Shown: positions 17,094-23,725 of the stretch, piece by piece
Layout of the letters: every line of letters begins with the position of its first letter
How positions within the stretch are numbered: the first letter of the stretch is position 1
Source: Pseudomonas frederiksbergensis
GTDB lineage: Bacteria > Pseudomonadota > Gammaproteobacteria > Pseudomonadales > Pseudomonadaceae
Length of the DNA stretch: 64,000 nucleotides
Assembly (NCBI RefSeq): GCF_001952935.1
Contig: NZ_CP018319.1
Location: 5,910,001 to 5,974,000 of the forward strand
Direction of reading: 5' to 3'
Program-made: the position numbers and the translations under genes
Notes under the pieces: model-generated
What the model was told of the DNA's origin: nothing
The model's database searches: none
The model's input: only the letters and a program-made list of their open reading frames with translations

Positions 17094-17346
17094 ATGCATG
17101 AAAGAACTTCAAGATCGATTTCGACGATGAAGGGTCGGTCATGGATCTCATTTTTCCTGGCACTTCAGCGGGTGTCCCTTACCCGGAATAGAAATGTCAG
17201 AGGCACGCGAATTGTTCCTGGCGCGTGATCTGGAGCGCTACCACCTCGATAGGGATAATCGCCTGAAGCCGTCATCGCCCCGGTAGGCAATAGATCCCGC
17301 TGCTCCAAATCGTATTTGAACGTCTCTCCTTCATCGTCCTCGGGCA
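17094..17346. other. Scar region without a supported gene
   Basis: I see only short open frames. One minus-strand frame (17165-17347) starts with an ATG that overlaps the stop of the lipoprotein gene (TAATG) and begins MPEDDEGETFKYDLEQRD before running into low-complexity sequence. It may be a broken remnant of a coupled second gene. Nothing recognisable. Confidence 0.3.
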
Positions 17347-17496
17347 TTACTTGCTCTGTTCAGCCTTACCTTCTTGCATCTGCACCGATGATTTGGTGCC
17401 GTCGGTATTTTGCTTGGTTGTATTTTTTGAGCTATCGAAGCAACCCTGCAGCAGAAACAGGCTGCCGAGGGTAAGGCACACGTATAGTTTTTTCAT
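17347..17496 (-). CDS. Small lipoprotein (49 residues)
   Basis: The gene encodes MKKLYVCLTLGSLFLLQGC followed by a short polar tail (FDSSKNTTKQ...). The LLQGC lipobox predicts acylation at Cys19 after signal peptidase II cleavage. AGGAGA lies at ideal distance before the ATG. The mature part is only about 30 residues, Ser/Thr/Lys/Gln-rich and without a known fold. It is downstream of, and on the same strand as, the PLDc_N-like gene (63 bases apart), so the two may be cotranscribed. Confidence 0.65.
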   Translation of the reverse strand: MKKLYVCLTLGSLFLLQGCFDSSKNTTKQNTDGTKSSVQMQEGKAEQSK

Positions 17497-17559
17497 GGCT
17501 GTCTCCTGCTTTGGTAAATCTCAAAAAACCTTCAACGCTGTCGACAAACGGACAAGATT

Positions 17560-17787
17560 TTATCCTTTGCTGTGTTCCTGCGAGGTTGGCCCCTCCTTGA
17601 TTCCGCGCGGCCCTGCAACACCCCAAACGATCAATCCAATCACCGGAAAGACGATGAGGCCGATAGCCCAAGCCGCTTTCACCCCCACCGTTTTGTCGCT
17701 GCGAAACACGCTGATGATGGCCCAAAGGTCAACGAGCAGAATGAACACCGCGACAGCGATTGAAAAATAGCTGGTAGCTTCAGACAT
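17560..17787 (-). CDS. Small PLDc_N-type inner-membrane protein
   Basis: This 75-residue protein has two transmembrane helices (about 8-28 and 38-58). The pattern LLVDLWAIISVFRSDKTVGVKAAW then FPVIGLIVWGVAGPRG is typical of the PLDc_N module found at the N-terminus of cardiolipin synthases and as a stand-alone small protein. No phospholipase domain follows. AGGAGGG precedes the ATG. Its function is unknown; stand-alone family members are often stress-associated. Confidence 0.75.
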   Translation of the reverse strand: MSEATSYFSIAVAVFILLVDLWAIISVFRSDKTVGVKAAWAIGLIVFPVIGLIVWGVAGPRGIKEGPTSQEHSKG

Positions 17788-17956
17788 GATTTGGCCCTCC
17801 TGCGATTACTACTGATTAGGTCTCAGCCGAAGACAGGGGTTCAACCCAGGTTTTGCCACGAAAGGGATGTCACTTGACGCTTCAGACCGTTAGGTGGGAC
17901 AACGTGCGTGGCCCAGATGCAAGCGTCGGGTTCAACAGGAATCAAGGAAGACTCAT

Positions 17957-18163
17957 TTGAAAACCCTACTGTGTTTGCTGATCGCCAGCGGCGTCGGCAC
18001 CGCGCTGCAATATGCCGGTGTCCCCCATGACCTGTTGCTCGGCTCAATACTCGCCACTGCGTTGATCGCCAGTAACCGTCCTGACCCATCACCTGGTGCG
18101 CATGGTCGTGCTGCACTTTGCGCCGGCGTTGGCGTGAAGACGTTTAATCGCCGGAAGGACTAA
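17957..18163 (+). pseudogene. Probable AbrB-family transporter relic
   Basis: One frame gives a hydrophobic start, LKTLLCLLIASGVGTAL, followed by GVPHDLLLGSILATALIAS, the kind of repeat seen in AbrB-type membrane proteins. A shift to another frame gives VLTHHLVRMVVLHFAPALA, like the last helix of such proteins, and a third frame ends FNRRKD and a stop. The intact family is around 340 residues, so the middle is deleted. The assignment is from pattern memory only. Alternatively it is unrelated hydrophobic debris. Confidence 0.4.
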
Positions 18164-18243
18164 GCCGGAGAGATCGTGGCCAGGGCACCAATCAGAATGG
18201 TCAACACCAGAAATCCACCCAGGAAAATCGCCATCTTGCCCAT
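18160..18243 (-). CDS. Candidate 27-residue single-helix membrane protein
   Basis: The frame MGKMAIFLGGFLVLTILIGALATISPA is a single hydrophobic helix with a short charged N-terminus. TAGGAGGCCC is placed ideally before the ATG, which argues for translation. It overlaps the AbrB-like relic's last bases on the opposite strand. Too short for family assignment. Confidence 0.45.
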   Translation of the reverse strand: MGKMAIFLGGFLVLTILIGALATISPA

Positions 18244-18419
18244 TGGGCCTCCTACATTATGAGTTTGCGGTGCAGCGGTCGCCGCGAGTGCGGAGCGTGC
18301 CGTTATTGTGAGGCGGCGGCTGTGTGCGTTACAGATGCAGATATCGCAGGAAAATACGGATCAGAACACCGAGTTGGGGCTGGATCGCCTTTAAACATCA
18401 ATTGCGCCAGGATCTTTGT

Positions 18420-19235
18420 ATGCCGCTGAGTTTTCAAAAAATGCACGCTAATGGCGATGACTTCGTTGTAGTGGACTCACGAAACGTGGCCAACCCAATG
18501 ACAAGTGCCCTCGCTCGGCGAATGGGTGATCGCAACCGAGGCGTCGGATTCAATCAACTTGCGGTGGTGCTCGATTGCGATGATGCCGATGCGCGTTTGA
18601 TGTTTTGGAATGCAGATGGCTCCGCACTGGATGTTTGTGGCAGTGCAACAAGGGGCGCCGCGCATATGCTGATGCGCGAATCGAACAGCACTTCGATAGC
18701 GCTCCGAACCAACCGTGGTCTACTCACTTGCGAACGAACTTCAACCGGCGCAATTTCCGTCAACATGGGAGAGCCGCTTTTCGGCTGGTCGGATATTCCC
18801 CTGGCTCTGGAACTGGACACTGCTGTTTTGCCACTTACCGGTGACCCAACAGCTTGCAGCATGGGAAATCCGCACTGCACCTATTTCGTGGAGGATCTAA
18901 CAGCCATCGATATAGCGACCATCGGCCCGACAATTGAAACCAACCCCCTGTTTCCACTCAGGACGAACGTGCATTTCGTCCAGATCATCGACCGAAAACA
19001 TATTCGGTTGCGCATTTGGGAGCGCTGGGGTGGCATTCCGCTCGGTTCAGGTTCCTGCTCTTGTGGTGCCGCTGTTAACGGAATTCGTCGTGGCTTGTTA
19101 GATAACTCCGTTGAGGTTGAATGTGATGGCGGAACCGTAACGGTTCAATGGGATGGCGTGGGACCTGTGTTTCTCATCGGACCGGTCGAGACGACTTTTT
19201 CGGGAGTATTCATGGATGGTTTGCACTTTTTATAG
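18420..19235 (+). CDS. DapF-family (diaminopimelate epimerase-like) epimerase/racemase
   Basis: This 271-residue protein has the twofold DapF fold. The first catalytic Cys is in NADGSALDVCGSATRG (DapF pattern NxDGSxxxMCGNGxR) and the second in GSGSCSCGAAV (pattern GxTxACGTGA). MHANGDDFVV and MGNPHCTYFV match the substrate-binding strands. Both cysteines are present but the surrounding residues differ from housekeeping DapF, and there is no lysA or xerC beside it, so this is probably a second, specialised amino-acid epimerase of unknown substrate. I chose the ATG at 18420, just before the conserved N-terminal strand; the open frame extends upstream without homology. Codon usage looks more A/T-rich than in neighbours, suggesting transfer. 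Confidence 0.75.
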   Translation: MPLSFQKMHANGDDFVVVDSRNVANPMTSALARRMGDRNRGVGFNQLAVVLDCDDADARLMFWNADGSALDVCGSATRGAAHMLMRESNSTSIALRTNRGLLTCERTSTGAISVNMGEPLFGWSDIPLALELDTAVLPLTGDPTACSMGNPHCTYFVEDLTAIDIATIGPTIETNPLFPLRTNVHFVQIIDRKHIRLRIWERWGGIPLGSGSCSCGAAVNGIRRGLLDNSVEVECDGGTVTVQWDGVGPVFLIGPVETTFSGVFMDGLHFL

Positions 19236-19265
19236 TTGCTTTATCGTGATTCGGAGGAGCTGATC

Positions 19266-19403
19266 ATGACAACTGAAAGCGCTGCTTTGGCCATTTCTGG
19301 AACTACGAACTCAAAAAACGCCACCGCTTGTCAGTTTCCCAGCACCTTCCTCCTCCCGTTTTTTCCAACGCTGTACAACCCCTCACACGGCAGGCTCATC
19401 TGA
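19266..19403 (+). CDS. Short ORF, possibly a truncated gene start (45 residues)
   Basis: It begins MTTESAALAISGTTNSK with a very strong CGGAGGAGCTGATC ribosome site 30 bases after the dapF-like gene, then degenerates into Pro/Phe-rich sequence and stops. The stop overlaps the ATG of the next gene (TGATG). The good start followed by poor coding suggests the 5' end of a lost gene that was cotranscribed with the epimerase. No family recognised. Confidence 0.35.
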   Translation: MTTESAALAISGTTNSKNATACQFPSTFLLPFFPTLYNPSHGRLI

Positions 19404-19678
19404 TGAACAGGACAATTGCTGCACTCACCATCGCGGGCCTGTTCGCCTGCCCGCTTTTCGCACTTGCGACCGAAAAGGTCACTGAAGATGCTGCTGTGCC
19501 ACCTGCCGCGCTTCCCGGAATCAATCAGACCCAGGGCACTGAATCCAAAGAGGAAAAGGCCGACAAAAAAGGTGAGGAAGCTTCGGGTTCAAACTCCGGT
19601 GCCGACCCGGAAGCGATGGAAAAAGATGCAGCCACCTCTAGCGATTCGGAGGACGTTGAGCAAAAACCAACGCAGTAG
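19403..19678 (+). CDS. Small secreted acidic protein
   Basis: This 91-residue protein has a signal peptide (MNRTIAALTIAGLFACPLFALA, probable cleavage after ALA) and a highly charged, low-complexity mature part rich in Glu, Lys, Ser and Asp (ESKEEKADKKGEEASG). It would be periplasmic or secreted and intrinsically disordered. The in-frame frame extends upstream to 19328, but the signal peptide supports the ATG at 19403. No known family; function unknown. Confidence 0.5.
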   Translation: MNRTIAALTIAGLFACPLFALATEKVTEDAAVPPAALPGINQTQGTESKEEKADKKGEEASGSNSGADPEAMEKDAATSSDSEDVEQKPTQ

Positions 19679-19728
19679 CGTTAAGACGGATGCGAAGTCT
19701 CCATTAATCGCCATTGTTATAGCGCGCG

Positions 19729-20283
19729 TCAGGCCCGCCACGGTGGAAGAGCCCCTTCGAAAAGAGAAAAGGCTCGGTGCATGAAACTGTTGAAGCGAGC
19801 GGCATCGCGCCGCAGCCCTGCCTGTTGACCACCAATCAGGCACATATGGGCCACAAGCCCGATCACTTCTGCTTCGCCTGGCAGATGGACCAAGCGGCGG
19901 CAAGTTCGTATCGCGAAGTCCAGACGTCTAGTATCCACACGCTGCTGAAACTCGCCTACCAACGGATCGTGCAGCGACCAGGCTCGGATGGCAACTTCCC
20001 GCCCAGGTTGTTTCTCAGCGGCAATACTCAAGTAGCGCTTCAAGGTTTCGCCCGCGCTACGACCCTGCGCCGCATAAGCGAGCATGCGCTCCGTGTAGTC
20101 TTCTTCCCAAGCGGCCAGCAAGGTGCGGACAAAGTCTTCGCGATTGCGGAAATGGTGATAGAACGATCCGCGGGTCACATTCAATCGGCGCGATAGGCTC
20201 TCGGCCGAAACGCCAACATGCCCTATTTGGTCGAGGGCCTCAAAACCAGCCGCGATCCAATGGTTACGAGTTAGTGTGCTCAC
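19729..20283 (-). CDS. TetR-family transcriptional repressor
   Basis: The product is 184 residues. The N-terminal TetR helix-turn-helix is clear: AGFEALDQIGHVGVSAESLSRRLNVTRGSFYHHFRNREDFV, with the GSFYHHF recognition motif. The C-terminal ligand domain is variable. I chose GTG at 20283, just before the HTH domain, with a GGAG upstream; upstream in-frame residues do not look like coding sequence. It is divergent from the DJ-1/PfpI gene, and a 19-bp palindrome between them is a likely operator for both. It probably represses the DJ-1/PfpI and DUF2867 genes; the inducer is unknown. Confidence 0.8.
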   Translation of the reverse strand: MSTLTRNHWIAAGFEALDQIGHVGVSAESLSRRLNVTRGSFYHHFRNREDFVRTLLAAWEEDYTERMLAYAAQGRSAGETLKRYLSIAAEKQPGREVAIRAWSLHDPLVGEFQQRVDTRRLDFAIRTCRRLVHLPGEAEVIGLVAHMCLIGGQQAGLRRDAARFNSFMHRAFSLFEGALPPWRA

Positions 20284-20308
20284 CAGTTTTTTCGCTCCAT
20301 ATTTAGCG

Positions 20309-20327
20309 CCATACAGACTGTGTATGG
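20309..20327. promoter_or_regulatory. Putative TetR operator palindrome
   Basis: CCATACA-GACTG-TGTATGG is a perfect 7-bp inverted repeat with a 5-base spacer. It lies 26 bases before the tetR start and about 70 bases before the divergent gene, as expected for an autoregulated TetR operator. Confidence 0.55.
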
Positions 20328-20397
20328 TGCGCAACCGATTGATACGCTGCGAACACCAGCAAAGATGGCCGTTGCGTTTTGCACGCCAGCACTTTTC

Positions 20398-21030
20398 ATG
20401 GAGCTCGCCTTGAAAAAAAACGTTCTGGTTGCTTTCGACCAATTCACTGATATCGACCTGTTCCTGATGTGGGACATCTTAGGCCGTAACACTGAGGACT
20501 GGCACGTCCGAATATTGGGTTCCAGCGCTATCGTGCGATCGGCGCACGGCTTGCCTGTTTCGGTGCACGGTCCGCTTTCCGAGGCCAATAGTGCTGACGC
20601 GGTATTGTTCGTCAGCGGCAAGGAAGGGATACCCGCTGCACTTGCCGCCCCGGATTTCCTGCCGTCGTTTGAACTTGACTCCAGGCGCCAGCGAATCGGC
20701 TCCATATGCGCCGGAGCGTTCATTCTCGAGCGGCTTGGACTGCTCAACGGCCAAGCCACTACACACCCGGATGCACGATCGGGATTACAAGCTCTGGGAC
20801 TTGAGTCCGTGAATCAGCCTCTTGTATGCCAGGGAAACGTTGCAACCGCTGGCGGATGCCTTTCGGCGCTCTATCTGGTGGGATGGCTGGTTGAATCCTG
20901 GTTCGATGTCGACAAGCGCCGGGCGACGTTGCTCCCTGTTCTGCCAACTGGGCAGCAAGCGCTCTATGATGCTTTGATCGGACTCAGTATCCGACAAGGA
21001 GAAGTTGGCACCTCGTGCCGGACAGCCTAA
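20398..21030 (+). CDS. DJ-1/PfpI-family protein (isonitrile-hydratase-like)
   Basis: The product is about 210 residues with a DJ-1/PfpI (class I glutamine amidotransferase-like) fold. KNVLVAFDQFTDIDLFLMWDIL is the N-terminal strand/helix, and the nucleophile elbow SICAGAFILERLGLLNG carries the conserved Cys, as in InhA-type isonitrile hydratases and the N-terminal domain of GlxA/AraC regulators. There is no C-terminal AraC HTH, so it is an enzyme-like stand-alone protein. The start is either ATG 20398 or TTG 20410; the latter has GGAG at a better distance. It precedes the DUF2867 gene by 60 bases and is probably under the divergent TetR repressor. Confidence 0.7.
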   Translation: MELALKKNVLVAFDQFTDIDLFLMWDILGRNTEDWHVRILGSSAIVRSAHGLPVSVHGPLSEANSADAVLFVSGKEGIPAALAAPDFLPSFELDSRRQRIGSICAGAFILERLGLLNGQATTHPDARSGLQALGLESVNQPLVCQGNVATAGGCLSALYLVGWLVESWFDVDKRRATLLPVLPTGQQALYDALIGLSIRQGEVGTSCRTA

Positions 21031-21090
21031 GCAGGAAACGCGACATGGCATGTCGTCCAATCAGTAGTTGGAACTCAGGAGAGATCACCG

Positions 21091-21627
21091 ATGCCCCGAG
21101 AATTTGAGCTCATTAAGTCCGTGCCAGTCCCCTCGAGGTCCGGCATTACCCACCTTTACAAGTCGATGAACCTGGCGGACGCTTTTGCGATTCGGCTGCC
21201 TGCGGGTACATCCGGCAATCCAGATTTGCTTGCTCGATTCATCCTTTCCCACCAGCCATCCTGGATCGGATGGCTCATGAAAGTCCGGGACACTATCGTT
21301 GCCTGTTTTGGTCTCAAGACAGCCAGACAGTTGGCATCACTTGCCAATCGGGTTGGAATCTTCAAGGTCTACAGCGCGAACCAGACTGAAATCGTGTTGG
21401 GAGAGGATGACAAACACCTCGACTTCCGGATATCGATCCTGTGTTCTGGAGAGACAGAGCCAGAAGGCAGTCGCCAGCTCGTTTTCTCAACCGTGGTCCA
21501 CTGCCACAACCGCTTAGGCCGGGCCTACATCTTTGTTATTGCCCCCTTTCACCGCATGGTTGTTAAGGCCAGTCTCCTTCGTGCAGCGCGCATTGGTTGG
21601 CCACTGGCTACCTGCCCCCAAGGCTGA
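21091..21627 (+). CDS. DUF2867-family protein
   Basis: This 178-residue soluble protein resembles DUF2867, with a central segment (FILSHQPSWIGWLMKVRDTIVACFGL) and a C-terminal hydrophobic strand pair. Family members also occur as C-terminal domains of NAD-dependent epimerase-like proteins; no enzymatic activity is established. AGGAGAG precedes the ATG. It is probably cotranscribed with the DJ-1/PfpI gene and ends before a strong bidirectional terminator. Confidence 0.65.
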   Translation: MPREFELIKSVPVPSRSGITHLYKSMNLADAFAIRLPAGTSGNPDLLARFILSHQPSWIGWLMKVRDTIVACFGLKTARQLASLANRVGIFKVYSANQTEIVLGEDDKHLDFRISILCSGETEPEGSRQLVFSTVVHCHNRLGRAYIFVIAPFHRMVVKASLLRAARIGWPLATCPQG

Positions 21628-21647
21628 GAGCGCTGACCCATCACGCA

Positions 21648-21690
21648 CAAAAAAGCCCACTGACCGTCACCGGTTCAGTGGGCTTTTCGA
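21648..21690. terminator. Bidirectional terminator between the DUF2867 gene and mqo
   Basis: A 13-bp stem (AAAAGCCCACTGA/TCAGTGGGCTTTT), extended by CCG/CGG inside, is flanked by A's on the left and T's on the right. It serves both convergent genes. Confidence 0.85.
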
Positions 21691-21702
21691 TTACGCCTCT
21701 AG

Positions 21703-23349
21703 TTACAGAGCCATATCCGTCGCAGCATTAGCCTTTGGAGCCTTGGCCGGAGCAGCCGGAGCAGCCGCCGGAGCCGCAACCTGACCAATCGCCGGTGGCG
21801 GAGTCAGCTCCAGCACCTTGGAGGTGTAAGCCCACTCTTCAGCCACTTTCGCAGGGTTGCCATTCAACTGAGTGCCATAGCTCGGCACGATCTGGTGCAG
21901 CTTTTCCTGCCAGGCAGGCGATGCAACCTTGTCCTTGAACACCTTCTGCAGCACGGTCAGCATGATCGGTGCGGCAGTCGAAGCACCCGGCGATGCGCCC
22001 AGCAGGCCTGCGATGGTGCCGTCTTGCGAGGCAACGATCTCGGTACCCAGCTTCAGCACGCCACCGGCGGCTTCATCACGCTTGATGATCTGCACGCGTT
22101 GGCCGGCTTGCCACAGGCGCCAGTCTTCGGCTTTGGCGTTCGGGAAGTATTCTTTCAGGGCGTTGAGGCGGTCTTCATCAGACAGCATCAGTTGGCCAGC
22201 AAGGTACTCGACCAGCGGGTATTCCTTGATGCCGACCTTGGTCATTGGCCACACGTTGTGCGTGGTGGTAGTGGTCAGCAGGTCCAGGTACGAGCCTTCT
22301 TTGAGGAACTTGGTGCTGAAAGTCGCAAATGGGCCAAACAGGATGACGCGCTTGCCGTCCAGGACACGGGTGTCCAGGTGCGGAACCGACATTGGCGGTG
22401 CGCCAACGGAGGCTTTGCCGTAGGCCTTGGCCAGGTGTTGCTCGGCCAGGGTCGGGTTCTCGGTCACGAGGAACGAACCGCCTACCGGGAAGCCTGCGTA
22501 TTCCTTGGCTTCAGGAATGCCGGACTTCTGCAGCAGGTGCAGTGCACCGCCGCCCGCGCCGATGAACACGAACTTGGCGTCGGTTTCGGTTTTGCTGCCG
22601 TCTTTGAGGTTTTTGTAGCTGACGCGCCAGGTGCCGTCTTCGTTCTTGGTGATGTCTTGCACTTCGCTAGACAGTTTCAAGTCGAATTTCGGCGTGGTTT
22701 GCAGGTGCGCAACGAACTGGCGGGTGATCTCGCCGAAGTTGACGTCGGTCCCGATAGGAGACCAGGTGGCCGCGACTTTCTGGTTCGGGTCGCGCCCTTC
22801 CATCATCAGCGGAACCCACTTCTTGATCACAGCCGGGTCTTCGGAGTACTGCATGCCGGCGAACAGCGGGCTCGCTTGCAGGGCTTCGTAGCGCTTCTTC
22901 AGGAACTTGATGTTGTCATCGCCCCACACGAAGCTCATGTGCGGCGTGGAGTTGATGAACGAACGCGGGTTCTTCAGCACGCCTTGCTGAACCTGCCAGG
23001 CCCAGAACTGACGGGAGATCTGGAAGGCTTCGTTGATTTCAACGGCTTTCGGGATCTGAACGTTGCCTTTATCGTCTTCCGGGGTGTAGTTCAACTCGGC
23101 CAGGGCGGAGTGACCGGTACCGGCGTTGTTCCAGCCATTGGAGCTTTCCAGGGCGACGCCGTCGAGGCGCTCGATCATTTCCATCGAAGTGCCAGGTTCC
23201 AGCTCATTGAGCCAGACACCGAGGGTCGCGCTCATGATGCCGCCGCCAATGAGCAGCACATCGACTTTCTTTGCCTCTTCCGCGTGAACGGACGTGATCC
23301 CCATCGACAAAGCCAGCCCCAGCAGGGCCGTGTTCATTTTTTTAAACAT
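21703..23349 (-). CDS. mqo: Malate:quinone oxidoreductase with signal-peptide-like N-terminus
   Basis: This FAD enzyme oxidises malate to oxaloacetate and reduces quinone at the membrane. Conserved motifs are VDVLLIGGGIMSATLGVWL (dinucleotide fold), SSNGWNNAGTGHSALAELNYTPE and the C-terminal GLLGASPGASTAAPIM. Unusually, it begins MFKKMNTALLGLALSMGITSVHAEE, which looks like a Sec signal peptide. It ends with an Ala/Pro-rich tail (about 520-548), absent from classical Mqo. The start at 23349 has AGGTG upstream. The total of 548 residues is longer than the usual approx. 500. It may be exported or membrane-anchored, but FAD enzymes usually need cytosolic folding, so this is open. Confidence 0.9.
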   Translation of the reverse strand: MFKKMNTALLGLALSMGITSVHAEEAKKVDVLLIGGGIMSATLGVWLNELEPGTSMEMIERLDGVALESSNGWNNAGTGHSALAELNYTPEDDKGNVQIPKAVEINEAFQISRQFWAWQVQQGVLKNPRSFINSTPHMSFVWGDDNIKFLKKRYEALQASPLFAGMQYSEDPAVIKKWVPLMMEGRDPNQKVAATWSPIGTDVNFGEITRQFVAHLQTTPKFDLKLSSEVQDITKNEDGTWRVSYKNLKDGSKTETDAKFVFIGAGGGALHLLQKSGIPEAKEYAGFPVGGSFLVTENPTLAEQHLAKAYGKASVGAPPMSVPHLDTRVLDGKRVILFGPFATFSTKFLKEGSYLDLLTTTTTHNVWPMTKVGIKEYPLVEYLAGQLMLSDEDRLNALKEYFPNAKAEDWRLWQAGQRVQIIKRDEAAGGVLKLGTEIVASQDGTIAGLLGASPGASTAAPIMLTVLQKVFKDKVASPAWQEKLHQIVPSYGTQLNGNPAKVAEEWAYTSKVLELTPPPAIGQVAAPAAAPAAPAKAPKANAATDMAL

Positions 23350-23725
23350 GTGTAGCACCTATGATAAAACGCCATCCGCCCTTCCATCCCCATGCTTGAG
23401 GCCCCGGTTCACGGCATGCAGGCAGCATGCAGTGGGTTGCGCTCGCACAAGGATTGGAGGGTGGGCACACAAGGCCGACGTGTCTCCATCGACCTCAGTT
23501 TATATGTCCCTACTGAACTGACTTCTTATCGTTATTGGCTTCAGCTACTTGAGCGACAGTGATTCTGTTGGCGCGTCTCAAGGACACGCAAACTGAATAG
23601 GTCAAAGCAAGTTGGGGCGAAGAATATCACGACACGGCAAACCCGCGCGTCTGTTCCCGACTTGATAGTCCGTCTCGGCCACTATACTCATCGTGCTTTT
23701 CTCGATGAGCCGGTGAGGAGATGTC
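23350..23725. other. Intergenic region between divergent mqo and ilvD
   Basis: These 376 bases have no supported gene. They must contain the divergent promoters of mqo and ilvD. AGGAG lies just before ilvD. I see no clear operator, repeat or attenuator leader peptide with runs of Ile/Val/Leu codons. Confidence 0.5.

Noticed and set aside
18420..19403. Opine-metallophore (CntK-type histidine racemase) operon
   Set aside because: The DapF-like gene has no nicotianamine-synthase-like or opine-dehydrogenase gene beside it.
21895..23355. 486-residue open frame antisense to mqo
   Set aside because: Its composition (many His, Arg, Gln, Val) is the mirror of mqo codon bias; mqo has a full set of family motifs.
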